Origin: an uncultured Sphaerochaeta sp.
GTDB lineage: Bacteria; Spirochaetota; Spirochaetia; Sphaerochaetales; Sphaerochaetaceae
Assembly (NCBI RefSeq): GCF_963676285.1
Contig: NZ_OY781063.1
Location: forward strand, 1,240,001-1,304,000
Length of the DNA: 64,000 nucleotides
Direction: 5' to 3'
The notes under the pieces were generated by a model. That model was not told the origin of the DNA. It saw only the letters and a program-made list of their open reading frames with translations, and did not search any database. Positions 33,325 to 43,237 of the stretch are shown piece after piece; within the stretch, counting starts at the first letter, position 1; every line of letters begins with the position of its first letter. The position numbers were made by a program, and so were the translations under genes.

Positions 33325-34038
33325 CTAGACCATCTTCCACAAAACCTTACGATAGAGAAACGGGATGATTGCCAATGAGAGAGCAAGAGACAACAGGAAG
33401 AACAACAAGGATCCCTCTATTGAGAAACGAGCCATCCAATAGGAGGGAAAGAGACTGAACAGATACTGATACCTGTCATGAAACAAGTAGGGAATAGGTA
33501 ATCCCAAGAGAATAAGACTGGAAAGTTTCCCCATTGCCATTCCCTCAATCTTATTATGCGAGCACGAGAAGATAATCAAACCAGCAACAACGCCCGTTAG
33601 GGCAGAGAGTATACACATACCGAGCTGCTGAGAGAGACTCCACACTGTAAGATGGAAGAACTGCAAGAGGATAAGGGAGGCAAATCCCGCCAGGACTGCG
33701 GGGATTGCCAGATGGGAAATAAGATACCCATGGCTTTGCAGCGGCGTTACAGAGAGATATCGTGTCAGCTGTTGCTCGTGTTCATCAAGCATGACCATCG
33801 CTGAGGCAAAACAGAACATATAGGGGGAGAGTATCATCAGCAGGAGATCGAACAGCCGATAGTATGGCTGCAGGACAAAGGCAACATCGAAGTAGGAGCA
33901 AAGCAGTACTTCCAGGGAGGGAATGGCAAACCTGAAGAATGCTCCTGCAAGAATTGAAGCAAAGCAGACAGCCAGCAACATACCGTCTGTCACTATCTGA
34001 CGAACGACCAGTTTGAACGACAGGAGTACCCGCTTCAT
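33325..34038 (-). CDS. ABC-2 type exporter permease
   Basis: Permease of 237 residues with six hydrophobic segments (LLAVCFASILAGAFFRFAI first, LLFFLLSLALSLAIIPFLY last). The ATG (MKRVLLSFKL) is preceded by AGGAGGGGTAAAGCG and overlaps the previous permease gene's stop by four bases. Together with the next two genes it forms a three-component exporter; the half-size twin permeases resemble fluoroquinolone-type export systems. Substrate unknown. Confidence 0.8.
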   Translation of the reverse strand: MKRVLLSFKLVVRQIVTDGMLLAVCFASILAGAFFRFAIPSLEVLLCSYFDVAFVLQPYYRLFDLLLMILSPYMFCFASAMVMLDEHEQQLTRYLSVTPLQSHGYLISHLAIPAVLAGFASLILLQFFHLTVWSLSQQLGMCILSALTGVVAGLIIFSCSHNKIEGMAMGKLSSLILLGLPIPYLFHDRYQYLFSLFPSYWMARFSIEGSLLFFLLSLALSLAIIPFLYRKVLWKMV

Positions 34039-34718
34039 CGCTTTACCCCTCCTAGTGTGTTGAAGAATGCTTTGGTTGTCTGGACTGTGTAGTACAGCAC
34101 ACCAGAGGTCCAAAGCAGAAGCGAAACACCCGCGAGTGCACGATACTCACCAGACAAGCAGAGCTCAATAATGCTGATACCGGGATGAAGCAACAACCAC
34201 GGGGAACCTGGGCGAAGGATATAGAACGCGGCTGGAATGGATATAACCAGCAAGCAGGGAATCGTGGCAAAGATGAATTGGTTGAGTGTTTCCGTCTTCG
34301 TAGCCAAAACCAAACCCAGGGAGGAGAACAGGCAGGAACCAATGAAAATGGTACCACCTACCAGAACAGGATGTGCTACCACAGTTCCAAACCCTGCAAT
34401 GGAGAGAGCAACGAGCGTTGCAATGATGGACAAGGAACAGAGCTTGGACAGTACATACTCCCCTGGCTTCAAAGGAGAAACAACAAGGCTGTGCAGTGTA
34501 TGCTCATCCTTCTCGAACTGCAGGATGGCTCCCATGAAGAACAGACCAAGGACTGCAGGATCGCTGTAGATCATGAGCACTGCCACCCTTGCCTGCCATT
34601 GCTCGCCTACCAGCTGCAGGATGAGCACATAGAGCAAGGTAAAGAGAGCGTAGATGAAGTAGAAGCCATAGCGAAACTGGAAGCGGATATCACCTTTAAG
34701 CACAGAGAGGAATCTCAT
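34035..34718 (-). CDS. ABC-2 type exporter permease
   Basis: Second permease, 227 residues. The early segment FRYGFYFIYALFTLLYVLIL and the cytosolic stretch QFEKDEHTLHSLVVSPLKPG, an amphipathic coupling region, are typical of ABC-2 exporters that move drugs, lipids or peptides. It overlaps the ATPase gene by four bases upstream and the other permease by four downstream, so equal amounts are expected for a heterodimer. Confidence 0.8.
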   Translation of the reverse strand: MRFLSVLKGDIRFQFRYGFYFIYALFTLLYVLILQLVGEQWQARVAVLMIYSDPAVLGLFFMGAILQFEKDEHTLHSLVVSPLKPGEYVLSKLCSLSIIATLVALSIAGFGTVVAHPVLVGGTIFIGSCLFSSLGLVLATKTETLNQFIFATIPCLLVISIPAAFYILRPGSPWLLLHPGISIIELCLSGEYRALAGVSLLLWTSGVLYYTVQTTKAFFNTLGGVKR

Positions 34719-35560
34719 TGCAGTTTCCTCCCCGTAAGCTCGGTGAAGATGTCGTTAAGCGTAGGCTCACCACTGTGAATACTGAGAAGACGGTTCTCCT
34801 TGAGTGCGTTCAAGAGTTCAGTATCCTCACCAATTGAGCTCAACTGCGTACAACGTTGGTACTCAGTACCCTGCTCTTTATATGAGTAGGTGACAGTAAC
34901 CGCTCCCCTACTCATGATCAGGTTTCTCGGGCTGTCGAGGGATCGGATACTGCCATCTACGATGAAAGCGACCCGGTCACACAGCTCTGTGGCATCATAC
35001 ATATTGTGGGTGGTCAGAAGGATGGTGGTGCCCTTGTTCCGCTGCTGAAGGATCAGGTCTTTCATTACCCTGGCATTCGAGGGATCGAGGCCACTTGTTG
35101 GTTCATCAAGAAAGAGAATCGAGGGGGAATGAATCAAGGCCTTGATGAAATTGAGACGGCTCTTCATGCCCTTCGAATAGGCAGAGACCTTCTTATCTGC
35201 CTCTGCGGCTAATCCCACTGATTCAAGCAATGGTTCGATGGGAAGAGTGTGCTTGTACAACGAGGCAAAGTAAGAGAGATTTTCTCTCCCTGATAGCTTT
35301 TCAAACAGGCTGGGAACCTCGAAATCCACCCCAATATGTTCATAGAACGCTGAACCACATCTCCTCGGCTCAACAGTGTTCACTACTACATTTCCCTTAT
35401 AGGAAGGGATCAGGCCCGTGAGTATCTTCTGTACGGTGCTTTTTCCGGCACCGGAGGGACCAAGAAAGCCAAATATCTCCCCAGGCTGTACGGAGAATGT
35501 CATACTCTCTATAAAGGGTTTGGCAGTATAGCTGAAATTAAGATTCTCTACGGTGATCAT
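34715..35560 (-). CDS. ABC exporter ATP-binding protein
   Basis: ATPase of 281 residues. Walker A is FLGPSGAGKSTVQKIL, the signature position is AYSKGMKSRLNFIKAL (SKGM, common in ABC-2 exporters), Walker B is ILFLDEPTSGLDPSNARVM, and the switch His is in LLTTHNMYDATELC. About 70 extra C-terminal residues follow. Cotranscribed with its regulator and the two permeases, each junction a four-base overlap. Confidence 0.9.
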   Translation of the reverse strand: MITVENLNFSYTAKPFIESMTFSVQPGEIFGFLGPSGAGKSTVQKILTGLIPSYKGNVVVNTVEPRRCGSAFYEHIGVDFEVPSLFEKLSGRENLSYFASLYKHTLPIEPLLESVGLAAEADKKVSAYSKGMKSRLNFIKALIHSPSILFLDEPTSGLDPSNARVMKDLILQQRNKGTTILLTTHNMYDATELCDRVAFIVDGSIRSLDSPRNLIMSRGAVTVTYSYKEQGTEYQRCTQLSSIGEDTELLNALKENRLLSIHSGEPTLNDIFTELTGRKLQ

Positions 35561-36162
35561 CGCTTTCCTTCCTCCAATATCTGTGAGACGATTCCCCTGA
35601 GCATCAGGCGCATGACGTCATCGAAGACATCTACCCCGACCTCTTGTGTATGCAGAATCATAAGAAACGCTGCTCTCAGTGCAGCACTGAAGATCGTCAG
35701 TTGTGCTTCATCAAGCTGTACGGGGAGAAACGATAGAAATCGGTCCATGATCAGATCATCGGTCTGTGCATGTTGGGTAATTACCTCGGGGGGCAGCTTA
35801 CGGATCAACAATTCCAAATCCTGTCTCTGGATCAGGGTTGCAAGAAAGGAACCCTCTATATGCTTGAACAGATCAAAAAGAATGGCAGTGAGGGTCTCCA
35901 CACCTAAGGGTTGCGCTGTACTCTGTAGTGTGGTTATCAGGGAGCCCTGGATCTCATCATGGAGTTCCATGATCACGTCAAAGAACAACAATTCCTTGGA
36001 GGGATAGAACAGGTAGAAGGTCCCTTTGGGGATATTCACCCGCCTCACCAGCTCATCGACAGTGGTTTTCTTTACTCCCAATGTCTGTAAACACTGGGCT
36101 GCCTCAGCCTTTAGTCTGGTTTGTATCGATGCTCGTTCTTGTTGTGATAAGGCCCTAGGCAT
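35557..36162 (-). CDS. TetR-family repressor
   Basis: Regulator of 201 residues. The N-terminal helix-turn-helix VKKTTVDELVRRVNIPKGTF followed by YLFYPSKELLFFDVI is standard TetR. It heads the exporter operon and should repress it until a ligand, probably the exported compound, binds the C-terminal domain. An operator-like inverted repeat overlaps the promoter immediately upstream. Confidence 0.9.
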   Translation of the reverse strand: MPRALSQQERASIQTRLKAEAAQCLQTLGVKKTTVDELVRRVNIPKGTFYLFYPSKELLFFDVIMELHDEIQGSLITTLQSTAQPLGVETLTAILFDLFKHIEGSFLATLIQRQDLELLIRKLPPEVITQHAQTDDLIMDRFLSFLPVQLDEAQLTIFSAALRAAFLMILHTQEVGVDVFDDVMRLMLRGIVSQILEEGKR

Positions 36163-36182
36163 GAAGCTCTCCCATTCCTATT

Positions 36183-36236
36183 TGACTATTTACTCTATTT
36201 TAGTCATATAGTATGTAATGGGGATGGAGTTGTCAA
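36183..36236 (-). promoter_or_regulatory. tetR-exporter promoter with operator
   Basis: Near-consensus minus-strand promoter: TTGACA (36231-36236), 17-base spacer, TACTAT (36208-36213). The inverted repeat TGACTA-(12)-TAGTCA (36183-36206) covers the expected transcription start, as a TetR operator would. Confidence 0.65.
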
Positions 36237-36355
36237 GATTACCAGTCTTCTCAGCAAATCTTATACGTTTTTCCGTTTTGGCTTGCAGAGCTTCCCTAGC
36301 TCAACAAGTGAATACAATTCGCAAAAACGTCCTCATCGTTTCATTATTTCAAGAA

Positions 36356-36376
36356 CTTTCACCACGGTGGTGAAAG
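36356..36376. promoter_or_regulatory. 21-bp palindrome CTTTCACCACGGTGGTGAAAG (copy 2)
   Basis: Perfect inverted repeat of ten bases around a central G, one mismatch from the copy at 4616-4636. It lies in the gene-free stretch 36237-36643 between the divergent end of the YDG gene and the tetR promoter region. No hairpin-plus-U-run terminator is seen there. Confidence 0.5.
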
Positions 36377-36643
36377 GGGGGAAGGAAGGCTGATACGCCA
36401 ATTCCCCATACAGCTTTGAAGCAAACTACCCTGCCCTATTCATCATTGCTCTCTCTCCTCCACGATATATTGAAACAACACACCTTATTGCAACATTCTC
36501 ATTTCAATTTGCAAATCTATCTTGAAATAAGGAGCGAAAATCATGGTCGTTATTGCAAGATAACCTTACCAGCGATCATGGGAATATATGAGTACACTGA
36601 TCATCATTTCCTTTTTCGTGTCCTTTCTACAGCTGCTGCTATG

Positions 36644-39600
36644 CTAGAAGTAGCGTACCGGTCGGACCAGGAAATCACAGGTTTTCGTAGCAAGAGAAAC
36701 AATATTGCTATCAAATTCTAGTGCAAATGCAGTACTACCATTATATGGTGAGGACATACCTTCTTCTGTTGAACTCCAGTAGGACCCTGACGTTTTGAAA
36801 TTACCAATTTCAGCAAATACCGATCGAATTTTGATTAATTCATCTTTTGAAGGAAGGAACCACTCGTTATGCCCTCCTGCTGAGTAATAACGGGCATTAT
36901 ATGCAGCAAAAGAGAATGATGAAGCTCCCGTCGAGGTCATGATCTTATTTGAGTTCGATAATCCTGTTCCATAACCCTCTGATGTTCCAACTACGGTAGT
37001 CGTGCTACTCGACCAAGGAAATCCAGTAGGCGAGAGATCACTCTTTGCTGCTATTAAACCATCTGTCTCTTCGGCAAGATCGGAGCTTGTTGCGATATAG
37101 GCAACAATACCCCCTGCATAATAGTCTCCGATCGCAAGGGGTCTTGGACTGAGAGCAATCTCTGTTGCAGGCCCTGGTGCATAGGAGCTTGTCTCTTTCA
37201 CCCTGAACCGAATCTTTGTCACAGTTGTTGCAGCTGTAGGCATGTAGAGTACCGCCCTTCCCCGACTGTCGATTACTAGATCTGAATAAAAGAGATTGAA
37301 AACCCCATAGTAGGCAATGTGTGCCTCGATTCCTGTTTGGTTGGGGGAGAACCCGGTTACATTGATGATCGTCTGATCTTCATGTGAATTGGGGAAATAT
37401 GCATCTATGGTACCACTGATGGCAGGGCCTGCAGGCTTTTCTATGGTAAGCGTTCCCGTATCACCAACATCAAAGCTGTAGTTGCGGGCACTTCCTTCTG
37501 TTATACGGATCGTGTAGGTTCCTGCAGCAGAGGTAGATGTTGTTCCAGCTGTTGCCGTAGGAGGGGAATACGACGCGGCAGTGCCAGCGCTCTCTCCGCC
37601 CACAAAGCCGGTGACATTGACGGAGAAGGCAGGCTCAGCAGCCCCGTATGCCCGCGTATAATCTCCCACCGTTGCAGTCAGAACGGCTTGAGTGATAGAG
37701 GCTTTTCTGCTTGTATCGTTATTCAGGTAGTAATTGTTGCCATCAGTCCCACTGATGGTATAGGAAATGGCAACAGCCTTGTCACTGCCTGCATACTCCG
37801 TGTCATAGGATGCCAAGACAGAGTCGAGAGATACACTATCTCCTGCAATGACTCCAGACAGTGTTCCTTCTGATGTGATTGGTACTGTACGAGTCCCATC
37901 ATACACCTTTGATGCAGGGAAAAGGGTATTAATGACACTCAGTTGCTTTCGTTCGATGGCTCCCCAACTTAAATCCCAGACTGGTGGGGCATAATTGCTT
38001 GCACCGGGTCCGTCCAATGTGTATTTAACTGTGATCTGATTAAATAGTCCTCCACTATAAGAATAGCTAACGTTGGCAGACCCGTACTGTGCATTGGCTT
38101 CTACGGTAACGACATCCCCTTCGAGAACACCAGAGAGCGAACCTGGAGTGACTGTACCCTGTACGGCAGTTGTACCATCATAGGTCTTTGTAACACTTTC
38201 AAAGGTAGGAGCGCTTATCGTAAGCTCCTTTTTTAGAATAACACAGGATGGAGTTGTGCTCCTGTCAGCTGGTTTGAGGTAGTTCTCCTTATCATCTCCC
38301 TCGATGGAGTAGGTAATGCTGATCTGTTTGCCTGTTCCTGCTATAGGGGTATCATAGGCAGCTGTTGCCGTCACTGTCACATCGTCGGAGGAAACCTTCC
38401 CAACAAGTGAAAAGGTGGGGGGCTCTACAGAGGTAGTACCGTCATAGACCTTGTTGGAAGTAAGCGCAAGATTCGACACGTTCAGTTGCTTTCGTGTAAT
38501 TACACCCGTTACTGTTGCAACCGAGTTACTTGGTGAGAAGTAGTTGTCCTTGTCTGTTCCGCTCAAGGTATACGTGAGGGTAATGGGCTTCGCTGTTCCT
38601 ACATCCTTCGTATCGTAGGTGGCTGTAGTCTGTATCGCTACCGAATCACCAGAAATAACACCTGCAAACGTGCCGTATGAGTTTATTGTTGCAGAACGAG
38701 AACCGTCATACACCTTTTCTAAGGCAACGGTTGTCTGTGAAACCGTGAGCTGTTTCTTGATGATAGTCCCCCTATAGGAGGAATCATCAGCGGGCTTAAG
38801 ATAGTTGTCTGCATCATCTCCACTGAGCTCGTACTTGACCGTTATCGTTTTGTTATCAGCTACATTTTTGTCAGCGTATGCTGCGCTTGCTTCTACGGTG
38901 ACGCTATCGCCGGTCACTACACCTGAGAGGGTGCCGAGAGAGTCGATCTGGGCGGTGTTATTACCGTCATACTCCTTGTTCTCTGTGACAGCTGTCCCTA
39001 ATACTGAGAGCTGCATCTTTGTGATATTTCCCCTATAGGTGATATCATCAGCAGGCTTCAGGTAATTCCCGGCATCAGTGCCATCGATTTCGTATCTGAT
39101 TGTTATTGTTTTGTTATCAGCTACATTTTTGTCAGCATACGTTGCGGTTGCTGACACTGTTACGCTATCGCCTGTCACTACATCAGAAAGGGTGCCGAAG
39201 AAGTTGATCTGGGCGGTGTTATTACCGTCATACTCCTTGTCCGTGGTAATGGTTGTTCCCGAGACCGAGAGGAGTCTCTTCTGTATGTCACCCGTTACTG
39301 TTTGATTATCTGGCTTGAGATAGTTGTCTGCATCATCACCGCTGAGCGTATAGATGACAGTAATCTGCTTGCCGGTCCCTGCTGTAGCAGAATCATAGGA
39401 GGCTGAACCACTCACCGTGACATCCTCACTCAGAACTTTACCTGTGAATGCTACAGAGGAAATGGAGGCTGTAATACTACCGTCATAGACCTTGCTTGTC
39501 GTTAGGTCAGTTGTTGAAACTGTGAGCTGCTTCTTGGTAATCTCTCCACTGAAGGAAGAATTATCAACTGGCTTGATGTAGTTGGCTGCATCAGAGCCAC

Positions 39601-40939
39601 TGAGTGAATAGCCGACAGTAATCTGCTTTTCTCTTCCCACGCTCTTGTCAGCGTATGCTGCGCTCGCTGTCACGTTGACACTGTCGCCTGTCACTACATC
39701 AGAGAGGGTGCCGAGAGAGTCGATCTGGGCGGTGTTATTGCCGTCATACTCCTTGTTTGCGGTGATGGTAGTACCTGATATTGTAATCGGCTTCTTGGTG
39801 ATAGTCCCGCTATAGGAGGAGTCATCAGATGGTTCGAGGTAGTTATCTGCATCATCACCACTGAGTGCGTACCTGACCGTGATTGTTTTATCTGTCGCTA
39901 CAGTTTTGTCAGCGTATGCTGCGCTCGCTGTCACGGTGACGCTGTCGCCGGTGACTATACCAGCGAGGGTACCGGAGGAGTTGATCTGGGCGGTGTTATT
40001 GCCGTCATACATCTTGTTGGCGGTGATGGTGGTATCTGATACCGTGAGTTGCTTCTTGGTGATATTCCCCCTAAAGGAGGTATCATCAACCGGCTTGAGG
40101 TAGTTCCCTGCATCAGGGCCGCTTATCATATAGGTTACCGTAATAGGCTTATTTGCTCCTGCCCCAGCAGAATCATAGCTTGCCTGGGCACTTATCCTTA
40201 CATCATCCGTTCCTTGAATGCCAACAAGCGTTCCGGCTGTAACAGTACCGCTTACAGCTGTTGTGCCGTCATAGGTTCTATCCAAAACGGTCAGCGTTGG
40301 ACGTGTGACCGTCAGCTGGATTGGTTGGTAGTTTGGTATCGTAACGGTACAGGGTGCACTGGGGTGTAATCCATGTGCAGCGGCGTACCTGATCTGGTAG
40401 GTTCCTGATCCTAGCATAGTTGTCCCTTCACTACAGGCTGTATACGGTTCATCCGCTGAGGAGGAGAGTGGTCTGTACTCCATATGGGTGGTGGTTCCTG
40501 TCACCCGGCCATCAGCGCTGTCGAAACGCGTGGGAGCAAGCAAAACCAAGGTTGATGTCTCCGGGGCTGGCTGGCTGAATACGACCAAGAGGGTTTTCTC
40601 TACTATCTGTCCTTCCTTGAGGTCGACTTGTTGGGTACCGACACCCAACTGATCACCCTCTTCACTGAAGGCAGTCACCGTAACAGTCCATACTCCACTT
40701 TTTAGTTCTGAAAGAGCATGTCGAGGTGGTGCAATATTGTTTACAGTGAAGCGTGATGTTGTATTGGTGTGTACTGCCTCCAGGCTATAGGAGGAAACTT
40801 CTACATCAGGAGTATCCAAAACTATGGTCAGGCTGATGTTCCCCAACCTCTCCAACATGTCACTGCAACCGGAGAAGAAGAGCAAGGTTGCGATGAACAC
40901 GAAAAGACAAAGAAGCAGTGCTGTTTTGGGTTGTTTCAT
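36644..40939 (-). CDS. Giant YDG/MBG-repeat lipoprotein with DUF1566 C-terminus
   Basis: Surface protein of 1431 residues. It begins with a lipoprotein signal (hydrophobic core, lipobox FFSGC, Cys about residue 25). After about 210 residues come roughly ten YDG repeats of 75-85 residues, each with a K-x-YDG start (for example KEYDGNNTAQI), a TGDSVTV centre and a DADNYLKP end. One MBG-type repeat follows (YTRAYGAAEPAFSV). The last 160 residues are a DUF1566/Lcl-type domain with GGHNEWFLPSKDELIKI and a terminal LVRPVRYF. Such repeats form extended adhesin stalks with a terminal binding domain. The near-identical DNA of repeats invites recombination. Follows the outer-membrane protein gene by nine bases. 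Confidence 0.85.
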   Translation of the reverse strand: MKQPKTALLLCLFVFIATLLFFSGCSDMLERLGNISLTIVLDTPDVEVSSYSLEAVHTNTTSRFTVNNIAPPRHALSELKSGVWTVTVTAFSEEGDQLGVGTQQVDLKEGQIVEKTLLVVFSQPAPETSTLVLLAPTRFDSADGRVTGTTTHMEYRPLSSSADEPYTACSEGTTMLGSGTYQIRYAAAHGLHPSAPCTVTIPNYQPIQLTVTRPTLTVLDRTYDGTTAVSGTVTAGTLVGIQGTDDVRISAQASYDSAGAGANKPITVTYMISGPDAGNYLKPVDDTSFRGNITKKQLTVSDTTITANKMYDGNNTAQINSSGTLAGIVTGDSVTVTASAAYADKTVATDKTITVRYALSGDDADNYLEPSDDSSYSGTITKKPITISGTTITANKEYDGNNTAQIDSLGTLSDVVTGDSVNVTASAAYADKSVGREKQITVGYSLSGSDAANYIKPVDNSSFSGEITKKQLTVSTTDLTTSKVYDGSITASISSVAFTGKVLSEDVTVSGSASYDSATAGTGKQITVIYTLSGDDADNYLKPDNQTVTGDIQKRLLSVSGTTITTDKEYDGNNTAQINFFGTLSDVVTGDSVTVSATATYADKNVADNKTITIRYEIDGTDAGNYLKPADDITYRGNITKMQLSVLGTAVTENKEYDGNNTAQIDSLGTLSGVVTGDSVTVEASAAYADKNVADNKTITVKYELSGDDADNYLKPADDSSYRGTIIKKQLTVSQTTVALEKVYDGSRSATINSYGTFAGVISGDSVAIQTTATYDTKDVGTAKPITLTYTLSGTDKDNYFSPSNSVATVTGVITRKQLNVSNLALTSNKVYDGTTSVEPPTFSLVGKVSSDDVTVTATAAYDTPIAGTGKQISITYSIEGDDKENYLKPADRSTTPSCVILKKELTISAPTFESVTKTYDGTTAVQGTVTPGSLSGVLEGDVVTVEANAQYGSANVSYSYSGGLFNQITVKYTLDGPGASNYAPPVWDLSWGAIERKQLSVINTLFPASKVYDGTRTVPITSEGTLSGVIAGDSVSLDSVLASYDTEYAGSDKAVAISYTISGTDGNNYYLNNDTSRKASITQAVLTATVGDYTRAYGAAEPAFSVNVTGFVGGESAGTAASYSPPTATAGTTSTSAAGTYTIRITEGSARNYSFDVGDTGTLTIEKPAGPAISGTIDAYFPNSHEDQTIINVTGFSPNQTGIEAHIAYYGVFNLFYSDLVIDSRGRAVLYMPTAATTVTKIRFRVKETSSYAPGPATEIALSPRPLAIGDYYAGGIVAYIATSSDLAEETDGLIAAKSDLSPTGFPWSSSTTTVVGTSEGYGTGLSNSNKIMTSTGASSFSFAAYNARYYSAGGHNEWFLPSKDELIKIRSVFAEIGNFKTSGSYWSSTEEGMSSPYNGSTAFALEFDSNIVSLATKTCDFLVRPVRYF

Positions 40940-40948
40940 GATGATCTC

Positions 40949-41779
40949 CTAGAAGTTGTATCGAAACCCAGCCTGAAGGCCCATGAGCGTACCAAAATTA
41001 CCTTTCTCGAAGAACAAAACGCCCAGGGGGGCGATGAGCAGAGAATACGTATCAGAGAGTGCGTAGGTGAGGTTCACCGAGAGGCGGACCTGTTGGTCGA
41101 TGAAGGTCTCAAAGGACTTCGTTCCATCCTGATCAAAATCAGCATTCAACAGATGCAGTACCAACCCATACCCGAATTCCGGGGCAACCTGCAGCTTGTC
41201 AGTGAGTTTATATCTATATCCCAATCCAACTGACATATTGGCCGCTTGCATCAGGTCTACCCAATCGCAATTCGAAGGCCCTCTACTATAGGCAACTTCC
41301 CCATACCCGATAAGGGTTTTTTGTTTATCCAGGGCAAAATTCATTTTCATCCCTGTGCCGAGCACATAGGCGTAGTAGGTGGCGCTCGTATGTATTGGGT
41401 AAAGGTTATACAGCTTCAATTCGATCGAATCGAGTATGCTTGTATCAATTGGGTTATCTGGGATGATTTCCCATATTCGCTCTTCTGGGATGTATCGGTA
41501 TGCATAACTCCTACTCCAGTTTTGTGTGTCTTTGGATTGCTGAATAAAAAGTCGGTCTTGCGTACTGTCAAAGTGCTCAAGTATCTGTACTGGACTGGAG
41601 AGCTCCACATCCACCCAAACATATTTCTCCGCTTCCCCTGTTTGATAGCGGAAAAATGCGTATTCTGACTCACTGGGTATAATCTCGACTCGTACGGCAC
41701 TGTTTGAGGCATATACCGAGAGGCAAGAAAGAAGAAACAAAAGCACTGTGCAAGTAATAGTCCTAACTCTGGACACCAT
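40949..41779 (-). CDS. Putative outer-membrane beta-barrel protein
   Basis: Exported protein of 276 residues. Signal peptide TCTVLLFLLSCLSVYA is cleaved about SNSAVRVE. The second half has alternating hydrophobic and polar residues and ends in aromatic RYNF, as outer-membrane barrels do (AYSRGPSNCDWVDLMQAANM, VGLGYRYKLTDKLQVAPEFG). The start ATG (MVSRVRTI) has GGGAG upstream. It precedes the giant repeat lipoprotein by nine bases, suggesting joint production, perhaps as anchor or secretion partner; that is inference. Confidence 0.65.
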   Translation of the reverse strand: MVSRVRTITCTVLLFLLSCLSVYASNSAVRVEIIPSESEYAFFRYQTGEAEKYVWVDVELSSPVQILEHFDSTQDRLFIQQSKDTQNWSRSYAYRYIPEERIWEIIPDNPIDTSILDSIELKLYNLYPIHTSATYYAYVLGTGMKMNFALDKQKTLIGYGEVAYSRGPSNCDWVDLMQAANMSVGLGYRYKLTDKLQVAPEFGYGLVLHLLNADFDQDGTKSFETFIDQQVRLSVNLTYALSDTYSLLIAPLGVLFFEKGNFGTLMGLQAGFRYNF

Positions 41780-41893
41780 GATAGAACTCCCTTTTCTCAG
41801 ACAGTGTTCATTTGATTCTCTGCCAAAGGCAAAAGAATATGCATGAGACGTTGTAGAATTGAATGGGTAGTACCTTAGCAAGCTCTGCAAGAG

Positions 41894-41911
41894 AAAAAAG
41901 TATATATACTT
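41894..41911 (-). terminator. AT-rich terminator behind the histidine kinase gene
   Basis: Perfect palindrome AAGTATATATACTT (41898-41911) followed on the minus strand by TTTTC. Lies 40 bases after the kinase stop and ahead of the outer-membrane protein gene. Confidence 0.45.
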
Positions 41912-41950
41912 GGAAAGCGTAGTTTTCTACTTAAAAAGAGAAGACAAAAT

Positions 41951-43237
41951 CTAAATGAGGAGTCGTACGCTGAATTGCCCGTCCAGAATGCGGTAGAGAA
42001 GCTCTGCGTCATGTTTGGCAGCGAACGCTGCGATACTCTTGGTTCCTATCCCATGCCCTTCCTGCACTGAATACGGTAACCCGTCTGGGCCAAGGGTTAC
42101 CGTTTCCATGCAAGGATTGGATATTTCAAGCAAGAGCCGCCCGACTTGGTGGCAAGACAGTTTTATAAGTCCTCTTCTCTCTTCGGGAAGAAGTGAGACT
42201 CCTTGGATGGCATTTTCCAATAGATTTGCCACGACCAGGGCCAATTCGAGGGAGTCAAAGGGTAATTGGGCTGGTATTGCAAGACGGACATTCGTGAGAA
42301 GGCCTTTCTGCTCAGCCATATCCAGATAATAGCTGACTACAGCGTTTACAGCCTTGTTCTCACAATAGATTATATCAGGATGTGTTTTGATCTCGTTCTG
42401 TCTGTGCAAACAGGTGATGGCTTCTTCGATCTCTCCTTGCTGCAGAAGTTCGAGGAGTATGTTGTTGAAATGCCTGCGGTCATGGGAAACCAAGCTCTGT
42501 TCATGGGCTACCTTGTCCATCAGCTGCAAGCGCTCTGTCATGGTAGCCGCTGCTTGAGCGAGAAGCGTCCGCTCATGTTGGTTCTGTAGATGTTCGGTTT
42601 CAAGGGCATGCATAGCCGTGAGCCTTCTCAGTGAATAGAAAACAGTACCATAGGCAGCCAGGGACAGCATGACCAAAAGTAAGAGTGGCCACTTGGCCGA
42701 GAGCAAAGTGTTTTCGATGTCCGTGGTAACGTAGAAGTAATAGCCTAGATTGAGAAATATGCAGATCACCAAGAGTGAAAAGATTCTCCAGTTGTTGGTG
42801 AAAGCGTTGTAGAACGGGAGCAGGTATCGCTGAAACAAGAAGAGTGTCAACAGATAGAGGAAGAGTCGGATGAGTGTATGTGCGTATTGAGGGTAAGGAA
42901 ATAGTTTCCCCAGATGGAAGCTAAGGATGATGATCATCATCATGATGTTTACGGTGGTAAGAAAATTGAAGCTCCACTGCATGACCCCTGTCTTTGACAG
43001 AGGCTTGAGACAGATACCCAGGACGATGAACATCACAATGTTGAAGCGTGACAGGCCGGTAAGGTCTCCAAACATATAGAACCAGAAAGTGCTGGCTACG
43101 TTAATTATGAAGAACGAGACAGCAATCAGGAGCGTGCTCCTGATTCCATATTTTGACTTGGCCAGGGTGAAAAGCAGCAGGACATTCATAATGGAAGTTA
43201 CGCTGCCTCGAAGGCTGTTGCTGATAAGATCCTGCAT
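41951..43237 (-). CDS. Sensor histidine kinase, GHKL/AgrC-like
   Basis: Membrane sensor of 428 residues with about six to seven N-terminal transmembrane helices (residues 1-215), a short coiled region (MHALETEHLQNQHERTLLAQ), the phospho-acceptor His in VSHDRRHFNNILLEL, and an ATPase domain with Asn box LVVANLLENAIQG and Gly box GHGIGTKSIAAFA. This build is that of LytTR-coupled peptide or envelope sensors. Its start overlaps the response-regulator stop by one base. Confidence 0.9.
   Translation of the reverse strand: MQDLISNSLRGSVTSIMNVLLLFTLAKSKYGIRSTLLIAVSFFIINVASTFWFYMFGDLTGLSRFNIVMFIVLGICLKPLSKTGVMQWSFNFLTTVNIMMMIIILSFHLGKLFPYPQYAHTLIRLFLYLLTLFLFQRYLLPFYNAFTNNWRIFSLLVICIFLNLGYYFYVTTDIENTLLSAKWPLLLLVMLSLAAYGTVFYSLRRLTAMHALETEHLQNQHERTLLAQAAATMTERLQLMDKVAHEQSLVSHDRRHFNNILLELLQQGEIEEAITCLHRQNEIKTHPDIIYCENKAVNAVVSYYLDMAEQKGLLTNVRLAIPAQLPFDSLELALVVANLLENAIQGVSLLPEERRGLIKLSCHQVGRLLLEISNPCMETVTLGPDGLPYSVQEGHGIGTKSIAAFAAKHDAELLYRILDGQFSVRLLI

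Noticed and set aside
33119..36532. 16-base repeat CTATCTTGAAATAAGG at 33119-33134 and 36517-36532
   Set aside because: A single short match without shared flanks; it could be a promoter-region remnant but chance cannot be excluded.
36416..36721. 101-codon plus-strand frame beside the YDG gene
   Set aside because: It overlaps the 3' end of the YDG gene antisense and shows no protein-like pattern or good start site.
36644..40939. Tandem repeats considered as a CRISPR array
   Set aside because: The repeats are about 240 bases, protein-coding in one frame, and diverged; no short repeat-spacer array exists in the window.
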